From Melioribacter sp. (lineage in GTDB: Bacteria; Bacteroidota; Ignavibacteria; Ignavibacteriales; Melioribacteraceae): a stretch of DNA of 7,342 bases. Location of the stretch: positions 1-7,342 of the forward strand of contig JAENZU010000164.1 in the NCBI GenBank assembly GCA_016841125.1, read 5' to 3'. The notes under the pieces are model-generated. The model searched no databases. It was not told where the DNA came from and saw only the letters and a program-made list of their open reading frames with translations. The position numbers and the translations under genes are program-made. Every line of letters begins with the position of its first letter. Position 1 is the stretch's first letter. Positions 1-5,672 of this stretch are shown here, piece after piece.

Positions 1-956
1 AATAATCTCTCCCGCCGCTTCGAAAATTGACTGATCTCTATTTTCGCTTCGCTGATAAGACGTTCCGCTTTGAAAGCAATGACTTTTGTGTCAGTTGTGT
101 TCAGCTTTGTGTTGCCGTCTTGACTTAGCAGAAAACTACCGAGCATGTACGCAGCATCGGAATAGCCTTTACTCTCAGCTAAATATCCCATCGGATAAAT
201 GAAATAACCTCTTTCAAATTTTTCGTTCCGTTCTTGCTCTGTCAGCTTCGTATTATATTCACCGTTGATTAAATACTCAACGCAACCCACGAACATCTTA
301 TTGATATCTAGCGTAAAAGTTTTATTGTCTTCTCTTAGATTGTAGATGAAATTACCGACAGTAAGTGTGGGTTCGGTTAGTTTGTTTTTGTAACGATATT
401 CGTAAATAACATAATTCAGCCACCTAAGGGAAAAGATTGCATTACTGATATGCTTGTAAATATGTTTTTCGGAAGTATCATATCCCAAATATTCAAGTAT
501 CTTCTGCTTCTCAATAACCAATCCTTCATATTTCTTCTGCAGATTAACTTCTCCAAGAATGATCACTGCTATTTTATGAGCCAACTTGTATACGTTTAGT
601 TTCTGAAGAGCTTTTTCTATTTGTTCTGCTGAATACTTTTCTTCGAGCAGTTCTTCCTTCAGTGCAACTTCTGTTTCTTCAAGATAATCCAGATACAGCT
701 TAGCTGAAAAACCAATTGCATAAGTTCCAAAATCTCTCACTACAAGTTTTGCTGTTTTATACTTTCCGGCTTTACTCAGTGCCGCACGTTCTTGAGAGGA
801 AGTCAGCTCTGTGACTCCCAATCTTATTTCTTCCTCTTTTAATATTTCGGACTTTTCTTTTATGTCCGAATAGTTTGAGAATAATGCTCTGTTCGAATAC
901 ATGGGCAAAATCTCTTGGTATGTTGTTCTGTCGATTTTAACATTTATATTGTTCAC
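1..956 (-). CDS. Unknown element protein, C-terminus beyond window
   Basis: An uninterrupted frame of 318 codons runs off the left edge. I do not recognise the family. The chosen GTG start at 956 lies 2 bp after the TAA of the primase-helicase gene, so translational coupling is likely. The first in-frame ATG (900-902, codon 19) has a GAGA about 9 bases upstream and is an alternative. The protein is soluble-looking, with no signal peptide or clear membrane segment. It has a charged helical stretch rich in Glu and Lys (residues about 93-122), then an aromatic helix (about 165-190) followed by a strand-rich part (about 197-230). That helix-then-hairpin layout would suit a winged-helix DNA-binding or replication-initiator protein, but this is a guess from pattern only. 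Its place in the replication operon supports a role in element maintenance. Confidence 0.75.
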   Translation of the reverse strand, partial: MNNINVKIDRTTYQEILPMYSNRALFSNYSDIKEKSEILKEEEIRLGVTELTSSQERAALSKAGKYKTAKLVVRDFGTYAIGFSAKLYLDYLEETEVALKEELLEEKYSAEQIEKALQKLNVYKLAHKIAVIILGEVNLQKKYEGLVIEKQKILEYLGYDTSEKHIYKHISNAIFSLRWLNYVIYEYRYKNKLTEPTLTVGNFIYNLREDNKTFTLDINKMFVGCVEYLINGEYNTKLTEQERNEKFERGYFIYPMGYLAESKGYSDAAYMLGSFLLSQDGNTKLNTTDTKVIAFKAERLISEAKIEISQFSKRRERL

Positions 957-958
957 TC

Positions 959-2881
959 TTAAAAACCATTTGCCGCAGCTCCTCCGGTACTTGAAGTAAG
1001 CTGCTGGCTGATTTCGTTAATTGTACCGCATGCTCTCACAAACTCAACCTTCTGAGTTCCTTTGAAATCCGAGAGCTTGTTTTTCGTAAACTCGATGTTT
1101 ATTACGGGCTTGTCGCTTTTTAGATCATCTACTTTATCGGCAGATAGCAGCAAAACTAAACTTGCATTGTATGCAAACTTTCCGGACTCCATAAGATCAT
1201 CTATTGTCGGTTTGGAGTTTTTGCCTTGGTTAGCAGTCTTTTTACGAAGCTCTCCGGTAGCAATAATCGGTAGACCAAAAGAATCTACGATGAGCTTAAC
1301 TCTATTCGCTCTTTCTATATTCTCTGTCCGGATACCTTCCGCCTTATCGCTGCTAACTTCCAAATTATAAAGCCCGTCAATAAAGACGATCAGATTATCG
1401 TGGTTGCCAAAATCTTCAATATCTTTCAGACATTCATCAATATGCTGAATATCTGATAAGTCTTTGATAACAAGTCTTTCTGTTTCAACCAGATTAAGAA
1501 TATATTTTCTGGCAGATTCCAGTTTATTTCTTTCACCACTTAGATTTAATAATTTCGGTTTTTTAATGTTGTTAATATGTATTCCAGAGATAATGCTGAT
1601 AAACCGGTAAACCGTATATTTCTTGGTATCATCAAGTGAATAGTAAAGCACTTTCAGATCAGCATTTGAATCAAGTGCATCTAATGTAATGTTTGTCATT
1701 AACGCAGTCTTGCCGATGTTTGTACCGGCACCGATGAAATAAAATCCCGGCTGCACTCCATCCATATGCTCACAAAGTTCGGAAAACTTATTTAACTGAA
1801 AACCCAAAGGTAAATTTGGATTGCGGTTGTCATCACTAGCAAATATCTCAAGTAATTCTTCGTGAAACGGTCTCTTATCCTTTTTCGGTTTTTCTTCAAC
1901 CGGTTCGGAATAATCAAAACCAAACTCTTTAGCTATCTCAAAAAGCGAAGCAAGAGTGACCTTACCGTCACTTGAATTTAACAGCTCATCGAACTTTTCT
2001 TCTATAAATTCGGGAGTATCTGGGTAATTAGGATTGTTGCTTAATTCCCTCCAATATTCTCTGCCCTTCTCGCCCAAACCGGCTAATGCAAATCCGCATA
2101 TAATCCAATTCTCACGACCGATTTTTTCATTTGATAATTGCTTAACGGCAGCGGGTAAAAATTTCAGTTTGTTCTCATTACCGATCTTTTTGAGATTTAT
2201 ACCCTTACCAAGTAAGCTTGGACTATAGATCGGTTCGGTCTCTTCGATTTCCAGTTCATCTGTTTTTACATCTTCAGATATGACTTCAAGAGGTTCGGCA
2301 TCTTCATTTAAGTATAGATCGGGATCATGGCTGAAGAAGCAAGCTCTCGATGCATCTTTACAGCTCGGGTCTAGATTTACTTTCCAATTATTCTCTAAGA
2401 TTGCTGCATGGTGTTTATAAGTGACCGTATAATTGTTATGATCGGTTACTGTTTCACTTAAGGGACACATTACTTTAAAGCCGTTTCCGCTTGGAGAAAG
2501 AAAGTACATGTAAACCCGGGAATCTTTCTTCAATGCATCTTTTAATATGCTGATCTCTGAATTATCCAATCCATCTATATCAAAGATCATGAATTGAATA
2601 GATTGAAGTTTATCAGCTTTTCTGTGATTATTCTTGAATATTCCGGGTGTGAAATAAGGTAGTTCGGTTTGTTTAATTGCTCTGCGTTGATCTTTGTCAG
2701 CGGCAGAATGGATTTTAGTTATTATATTTTTTAAGCCTTTGCTTGACTTAATTGTATCGATAATTTCATCGAGTGTGCATATTTCTAAGTTACTGTTATT
2801 CATCGAATTGCTAAATGAAAAACTATTTAACTTATTGGTGTTTATTTGATTATAAGATTGTTCCTTCTGTTTGTTTAACAT
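959..2881 (-). CDS. Primase-helicase: BT4734-like AEP + PriCT-2 + DnaB-like
   Basis: This is a multidomain replication protein of 640 residues. Residues about 45-200 match the BT4734/VirE N-terminal domain (primase-like AEP fold): acidic motif FDID with D101 and D103, the SPSGNGFK stretch (129-136), and the LDPSxKDxSR signature with D171 and a following HDPDLYLN. Residues about 240-323 fit PriCT-2, the helical linker found after such primases. Residues about 355-620 form a RecA/DnaB-type ATPase: Walker A GTNIGKT (386-392), SLDD (415-418) at the DnaB SLE position, Walker B LIVFIDG (497-503), GELRK at the usual SQL position, and an MESGKFAYNAS stretch like the DnaB RESG segment. It probably primes and unwinds element DNA. 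The start is supported by GGAG 9 bases upstream; it overlaps the upstream gene by 32 bp. Ruled out: chromosomal DnaB, because the DnaB N-terminal domain is absent. Confidence 0.88.
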   Translation of the reverse strand: MLNKQKEQSYNQINTNKLNSFSFSNSMNNSNLEICTLDEIIDTIKSSKGLKNIITKIHSAADKDQRRAIKQTELPYFTPGIFKNNHRKADKLQSIQFMIFDIDGLDNSEISILKDALKKDSRVYMYFLSPSGNGFKVMCPLSETVTDHNNYTVTYKHHAAILENNWKVNLDPSCKDASRACFFSHDPDLYLNEDAEPLEVISEDVKTDELEIEETEPIYSPSLLGKGINLKKIGNENKLKFLPAAVKQLSNEKIGRENWIICGFALAGLGEKGREYWRELSNNPNYPDTPEFIEEKFDELLNSSDGKVTLASLFEIAKEFGFDYSEPVEEKPKKDKRPFHEELLEIFASDDNRNPNLPLGFQLNKFSELCEHMDGVQPGFYFIGAGTNIGKTALMTNITLDALDSNADLKVLYYSLDDTKKYTVYRFISIISGIHINNIKKPKLLNLSGERNKLESARKYILNLVETERLVIKDLSDIQHIDECLKDIEDFGNHDNLIVFIDGLYNLEVSSDKAEGIRTENIERANRVKLIVDSFGLPIIATGELRKKTANQGKNSKPTIDDLMESGKFAYNASLVLLLSADKVDDLKSDKPVINIEFTKNKLSDFKGTQKVEFVRACGTINEISQQLTSSTGGAAANGF

Positions 2882-3161
2882 TAGTTCTTTCTCCGTGATT
2901 AGGAGTTAATACTGTATTATATGCAGTTGTACGATTCAAATGAATTATGTTTTTTAGATTTCGAACCGTTTTTGAATACTCGTAAGCATCCACGTTAGAG
3001 TTTTTAGAAAAGAATTCGGCAACATGTTCTCTTAATTTATCCGTTCTTTCGAACGTAAAAACAGTTGCTCCGTTCAATCTATATTGGTCTTTCAAGGGAC
3101 ATCCGTTTAAAATAAGGTAAGCACAAAGATAATAATCCTTGTGTTTATAGGTTTGTGTCAT
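2850..3161 (-). CDS. Small DUF5659-like protein, first gene of the operon
   Basis: This 103-residue protein resembles DUF5659, a small domain of unknown function. Matching features are an N-terminal DYYLCAYLILNG stretch (residues 9-20), a two-strand section around NGATVFTFE (30-38), a helix around TDKLREHVAEFF (40-51) and a closing helix with VRNLKNIIH (66-74). The domain ends near residue 75. The last 28 residues are polar and partly encoded by the 32-bp overlap with the primase-helicase start, so they may be only an overlap tail. The start is well supported by a full AAGGAGG 8 bases upstream of the ATG. The family assignment is from memory of the pattern. A small DNA-binding or regulatory role is possible from position, but nothing in the sequence proves it. 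Confidence 0.75.
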   Translation of the reverse strand: MTQTYKHKDYYLCAYLILNGCPLKDQYRLNGATVFTFERTDKLREHVAEFFSKNSNVDAYEYSKTVRNLKNIIHLNRTTAYNTVLTPNHGERTNVKQTEGTIL

Positions 3162-3256
3162 GGGATTTTCCTCCTTGAAAAAAAGAGGGTTAATGGGTAA
3201 TCCTCTTAGGGATTACTTTTTAGGTTGATGGTAGCCCATCCCCTTTATGTTAACTA
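3162..3256 (-). promoter_or_regulatory. Structured 5' leader of the replication operon
   Basis: The inferred leader RNA (about 95 nt) holds two hairpins on the minus strand: a 5-bp stem pairing 3236-3240 with 3227-3231, and a 7-bp stem pairing 3210-3216 with 3197-3203 around a 6-nt loop. The first can be replaced by a longer-range pairing of ATGGG (3235-3239) with CCCAT (3193-3197). A run of seven T follows the second hairpin at some distance. CCTC at 3185-3188 can pair with the GAGG of the Shine-Dalgarno sequence at 3170-3176. This suggests attenuation, translational control or a replication-control structure, but no known RNA family is recognised. Confidence 0.35.
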
Positions 3257-3262
3257 TGATTA

Positions 3263-3291
3263 AGTATAAACCATTTTACCTTTTAAAGCAA
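3263..3291 (-). promoter_or_regulatory. Sigma70-like promoter of the replication operon
   Basis: On the minus strand TTGCTT (3286-3291) is followed after exactly 17 bp by TATACT (3263-3268), a 5/6 match to the -10 consensus. Transcription would start near 3256, giving a leader of about 95 nt before the ATG at 3161. The spacing and -10 match are good; the -35 is partial. It is placed correctly to drive the three-gene leftward operon. Confidence 0.5.
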
Positions 3292-3345
3292 ATAAAAGTT
3301 TAAAAAATTGAAATTATTTTTACTTTTTTATCGTGAAACGTATTT

Positions 3346-3367
3346 AACTATGGAAAAAACTATGGAA
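3346..3367. repeat. Two direct AACTATGGAA repeats, 12-bp period
   Basis: AACTATGGAA occurs at 3346-3355 and 3358-3367, in the same orientation and 12 bp apart. A shorter copy, AACTATG, lies at 3252-3258 beside the operon promoter. The pair sits 47 bp from the tRNA fragment and about 55 bp upstream of the promoter. This position suits integrase or excisionase arm sites, or iterons for a replication protein. Chance is not excluded in such AT-rich DNA. Confidence 0.4.
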
Positions 3368-3413
3368 GTAAAAATTAAGTTGTTATAAAATAATAAGTTA
3401 TAAAGATGAAAAA

Positions 3414-3459
3414 CTCACTCGTAATGAGCAGGTCGTCAGTTCGACTCTGATAGTTGGCT
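3414..3459 (+). tRNA. Truncated tRNA-Thr(CGT) 3' part, attachment site scar
   Basis: The sequence reads as the 3' half of a tRNA. It has anticodon stem 3414-3417 / 3425-3428 with loop CTCGTAA (3418-3424, anticodon CGT at 3420-3422), variable region 3430-3434, T stem GTCAG (3435-3439) with loop TTCGACT (3440-3446) and CTGAT (3447-3451), acceptor strand AGTTGGC (3452-3458) and discriminator T (3459); CCA is not encoded. The T stem pairs fully, with one G-T pair. No D arm or 5' acceptor strand exists in the AT-rich DNA upstream, so the gene is not functional here. This is the expected scar of anticodon-loop integration; the intact copy should lie at the far left end of the element on the plus strand. 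Confidence 0.8.
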
Positions 3460-3465
3460 CTCTAT

Positions 3466-3510
3466 AAGTCCTTATAATGAATTGCTTTATAAGGACTTTC
3501 TCATTTTTTT
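3466..3510 (+). terminator. Probable tRNA terminator
   Basis: A perfect 12-bp stem pairs AAGTCCTTATAA (3466-3477) with 3487-3498 around a 9-nt loop, and seven T follow at 3504-3510. It starts 7 bp after the tRNA end, so it is most simply the original host terminator of the tRNA-Thr gene, left with the 3' fragment. The stem is AT-rich for an intrinsic terminator. Confidence 0.6.
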
Positions 3511-3622
3511 GCATCAAGTCAAAAAACTGCTCAATCCGTATATTTAGTAATGACTTTTGTAAGGACTTTCGGACATACATTCTTTTAAGAACGGTATCCC
3601 TAAAGATTTTTATTTTATAAAT

Positions 3623-3681
3623 AAAAAAAGCCAGTAAGGGAAAGCAAGGGAGTCCAAGCCCTAAAGCCTTACTGATTTTTT
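3623..3681. terminator. Hairpin with A and T runs, possible two-way terminator
   Basis: CAGTAAGG (3632-3639) pairs perfectly with CCTTACTG (3667-3674). Inside, GGG (3648-3650) can pair with CCC (3659-3661), giving a nested stem. Seven A precede the structure (3623-3629) and six T follow it (3676-3681), so it could end transcription from either side. From the right it would stop the minus-strand STAS-like gene, which has no nearer terminator. The long interior is unusual, so a small structured RNA is an alternative. Confidence 0.5.
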
Positions 3682-3777
3682 CTGTAAATAGAAGTGTTTT
3701 TCTTTGGGCTTATTTTTTATCAATCTATTAAGTTGAAAGCTAACGCTAAAAATCTATAGGCGCCGAATACAAAGTGC

Positions 3778-3797
3778 ACAACAATTGCGATTGTTGT
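3778..3797. repeat. Perfect 8-bp inverted repeat
   Basis: ACAACAAT (3778-3785) and ATTGTTGT (3790-3797) are separated by TGCG. No T run follows on either strand, so it is not a terminator. It could be an operator-like site or chance; no gene starts nearby on either strand. Confidence 0.4.
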
Positions 3798-3945
3798 ATT
3801 ATTTCTGAATTGTACTATTGCGGGTAAAATGAAAAATTTTGGTGGGAATCTAAATTTATATAGGCGGTATCATTTCAGTTTGGTAAGATTCGTGATTCTT
3901 CTTTTCTATTTTCGATTATGGGACAAGAAGTAGTGTGGCAGGTAT

Positions 3946-4329
3946 TTACTCTTCTTCAGCTGCTTCTAACCATTCAAGAGCTTTATCATAATCATCTACT
4001 GAAAAATTTTTAATTAAACACCAACGGCTGTTTTGGTTGGATAAGTTCGCTACATGTGTAAATTTATCCGGATCTGATAATAGTATTGCAACCCTATCTG
4101 TATTTTGAAAACCAAATTGCTGCAGTTCGCCTGCTGAAACATGAATATTCGTAGATTCATCCTTAACAATAGTTTCTGAGTGGTCAACTAAAAATTTTGT
4201 GCAATATTTTTGTCTAGCTAACTTTACTGCTTCTTTTGAATATTTTTCTGCCATTTGAAAGTTCAATCTTCCTTTAAGTTTAACAGCAACTACATCTTGA
4301 TCCTGCAAATATTTTACTTCATAGTCCAT
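3946..4329 (-). CDS. STAS/SpoIIAA-like small protein
   Basis: This 127-residue cytosolic protein has the alternating strand-helix layout of the SpoIIAA-like (STAS/SEC14) family. It shows an opening strand pair (DVVAVKLKGRLN, residues 12-23), a helix with MAEKYSKEAVKLARQ (26-40), a core strand KFLVDHSE (45-52), a helix before DRVAILLSD (78-86), and the usual ending in which a short strand is followed by DDYDKALEWLE (112-122). Members of this family are found singly in many genomes without known function. The phosphorylatable serine motif of true anti-sigma antagonists is not evident. The ATG has AAGG about 9 bases upstream. The gene stands alone: the cold-shock terminator separates it from the upstream gene. 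The family call is from fold pattern, so moderately sure. Confidence 0.75.
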   Translation of the reverse strand: MDYEVKYLQDQDVVAVKLKGRLNFQMAEKYSKEAVKLARQKYCTKFLVDHSETIVKDESTNIHVSAGELQQFGFQNTDRVAILLSDPDKFTHVANLSNQNSRWCLIKNFSVDDYDKALEWLEAAEEE

Positions 4330-4485
4330 TTCTATTACCTTTTCCGAAATCGATTTAAGTTATATAGATTTTCTTTGTAATACTAATTAATTTCTGCTGA
4401 TAAAAATTGTATAAAATCAAAATTGACATTAAAACATAATTTGAGAAATATTAAGAGATGAGTAAGCCCATAACATCACAATTTT

Positions 4486-4514
4486 AAAATAAAAATCCCG
4501 GCCAAAGCCGGGAT
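4486..4514 (-). terminator. Intrinsic terminator of the cold-shock gene
   Basis: On the minus strand a perfect 8-bp GC-rich stem, ATCCCGGC (from 4514) paired with GCCGGGAT (ending 4495), closes a 4-nt loop and is followed by TTTTTATTTT. It lies 24 bp after the cold-shock stop codon, in the right orientation. This is a textbook intrinsic terminator. Confidence 0.85.
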
Positions 4515-4537
4515 ACAAATTTAAGAATAATCTGATC

Positions 4538-4750
4538 TTAGCTGATTACTCTAACTTCTGATGCTTGAAGACCTTTTGCGCCTTCAGTTACAGAATATTC
4601 AACTTTGTCGTTTTCTTCTAAAGATTTATAGCCATCACCGATAATCGACTTAAAATGTACAAATACATCTTCGCCATTTTCCTGCTGAATAAAACCAAAA
4701 CCTTTTGTACTGTTAAACCATTTAACAGATCCTTGTTTGCGCTCTGCCAT
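4538..4750 (-). CDS. csp: Cold-shock domain protein (CspA family)
   Basis: This 70-residue single-domain protein has the usual CspA length and is an OB-fold single-strand nucleic-acid binder that acts as an RNA chaperone in the cytosol. Visible are the opening GSVKWFN (residues 7-13), RNP1 KGFGFI (16-21), RNP2 VFVHF (29-33) and the aromatic binding residues W11, F12, F18, F20, F30, H32 and F33. The late part, with VEYSVTEGAKGLQASEV (50-66), is also typical. The ATG is preceded by AAAGGAG at good spacing. Its own terminator follows at 4486-4514, and upstream is 177 bp of non-coding DNA, so it is a single-gene unit. The upstream region may hold a leader, as in other csp genes, but no cold-shock element is recognised. 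Which paralogue it is cannot be said. Confidence 0.97.
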   Translation of the reverse strand: MAERKQGSVKWFNSTKGFGFIQQENGEDVFVHFKSIIGDGYKSLEENDKVEYSVTEGAKGLQASEVRVIS

Positions 4751-4827
4751 AACAGATGCTCCTTTTGTAATTAATTGAATGATAATTTTGACAGGGCTCT
4801 TAAATATACAGGGAAGTTTCGAGGTGT

Positions 4828-4851
4828 TTCTACATCTACTTCTACATCTAC
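4828..4851. repeat. Tandem duplication of TTCTACATCTAC
   Basis: The 12-mer TTCTACATCTAC occurs twice without a gap, at 4828-4839 and 4840-4851, with an imperfect 6-bp sub-period. It lies 78 bp upstream of the cold-shock start codon and may be in or near its promoter region. It may be a slippage product. Confidence 0.7.
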
Positions 4852-4927
4852 CAACATAAAGCGGGTATTACATTTAAAGTTACTGCCTAACTCCACAAAT
4901 CTAACATATTTATAATTAGTAACCTAA

Positions 4928-5599
4928 TTAATTATTTTTTATAACCTTTAAATTCTTAAATGCCCCATCAGAATTATTTCCCATCCACAATCCGATTGAT
5001 CCTCCTTCTCTGCCGGTCAATTCTTCTACTACTAAACTAGGCTGTTCATTTTTATTAACATAAACACTCACTTTCGGCTTTTCAACAACAATTTTGATAT
5101 GGAAAAGGGAATTTGGATCGGGCGCGGAATCGATAAAATTTTCATACTTTCCGGTAAATTCTCTTCTCAACTTGCTCCAAGTAAAATTAGGATGAGAAAT
5201 ATATTGAACACAGTGACTCTTCCTTAACGAGTCATCACTCTGAAAATTGAACGGTCTAAAATAAACTGCATCGTAAGTTAGGTCATCAACTACTCTAAAT
5301 GCAATGCCGACAAAACTTCTTCCTCTAACATCTTTTCCTTTGATATCTGCTTCTATAATTCCGTTTGTGAACTCAAAATTTTCAAGTCGGGCAATACCGT
5401 CTCCCGGCTGGGCATTAAATTCAACGGTGGATTGACCATTTGTTTCAATTATATTTGCTGCTCTATTGAAAAGACTCCATCCCTCACTTGTAACAATTTT
5501 TGACAAATTGGGAGTGATTTCAATTTCCTGCGCTGATATTAAATTAAAAAATAAAATTACCGATAAGACCAACAAAACTTTTGAATTGAGATAATTCAT
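4928..5599 (-). CDS. Secreted ConA-like fold protein, DUF1080-like
   Basis: From the chosen start the protein has 223 residues. It opens with a signal peptide: a short polar start with one Lys, a hydrophobic core VLLVLSVILFFNLI, then SAQ with likely cleavage before QE. The mature part looks like the concanavalin-A-like jelly-roll of DUF1080/LamG relatives (numbered from the upstream ATG): NGIIEADIKG (89-98), VGIAFRVVDDLTYDAVYFRP (107-126), FHIKIVVEKPKVSVYVN (176-192) and the closing GGSIGLWMGNNSDGAFKNLKV (209-229, in outline). Such proteins usually bind or cleave glycans in the periplasm or outside the cell. No catalytic pair can be assigned, so binding without hydrolysis is possible. An in-frame ATG at 5629 would add 10 residues but has no Shine-Dalgarno sequence; the ATG at 5599 follows GGGGAAAG. 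It lies downstream of the VOC gene in the same direction, perhaps in one operon. Confidence 0.75.
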   Translation of the reverse strand: MNYLNSKVLLVLSVILFFNLISAQEIEITPNLSKIVTSEGWSLFNRAANIIETNGQSTVEFNAQPGDGIARLENFEFTNGIIEADIKGKDVRGRSFVGIAFRVVDDLTYDAVYFRPFNFQSDDSLRKSHCVQYISHPNFTWSKLRREFTGKYENFIDSAPDPNSLFHIKIVVEKPKVSVYVNKNEQPSLVVEELTGREGGSIGLWMGNNSDGAFKNLKVIKNN

Positions 5600-5672
5600 C
5601 TTTCCCCGCAACAAAATTTTTGTAAACATTAAGACGTTGGAAGTATTGGGTCAGTTTTACTTGTGGGGATAT

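Larger units (their letters stand above)
1..3459. mobile_element. Right end of a putative integrated element at tRNA-Thr
   Basis: Seen: a leftward operon encoding a primase-helicase replication protein and two accessory proteins lies beside an orphan 3' tRNA fragment at 3414-3459. Known: tyrosine-recombinase elements that integrate into a tRNA gene restore a full tRNA at one end and leave a 3' fragment at the other. Inferred: the element lies to the left of the fragment and the host chromosome to its right, because the genes on the right (cold shock, VOC, secreted proteins) are housekeeping-like. No integrase, excisionase, capsid or conjugation gene is visible here, so the type of element (integrative plasmid, phage satellite, prophage remnant) is undetermined. 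The left boundary is outside the window. Confidence 0.65.
3462..3945. other. Gene-free stretch between the scar and host genes
   Basis: No convincing coding region is present in these 484 bp. The stretch holds the tRNA terminator, a second hairpin flanked by A and T runs (3623-3681), a short palindrome (3778-3797) and two direct copies of TAAGGACTTTC (3490-3500 and 3560-3570), the first being part of the terminator stem. A minus-strand frame at 3398-3580 is antisense to the tRNA scar and terminator and is not taken as a gene. A plus-strand stretch at 3867-3944 slightly resembles a type IX sorting tail and may be gene debris. Confidence 0.5.

Noticed and set aside
78..89. 12-bp match AATGACTTTTGT with 3549-3560, considered as an element end repeat
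   Set aside because: The first copy lies inside a coding region and the match is short and AT-rich, so chance is likely.
1062..1370. 102-codon plus-strand frame, and similarly 2034-2228
   Set aside because: Both are antisense shadows inside the well-supported primase-helicase gene.
3398..3580. 60-codon minus-strand frame
   Set aside because: It is antisense to the tRNA scar and its terminator, has no clear ribosome site, and its later residues are the usual reverse translation of a tRNA T arm.
3778..3797. Palindrome considered as a terminator
   Set aside because: No T run follows on either strand.
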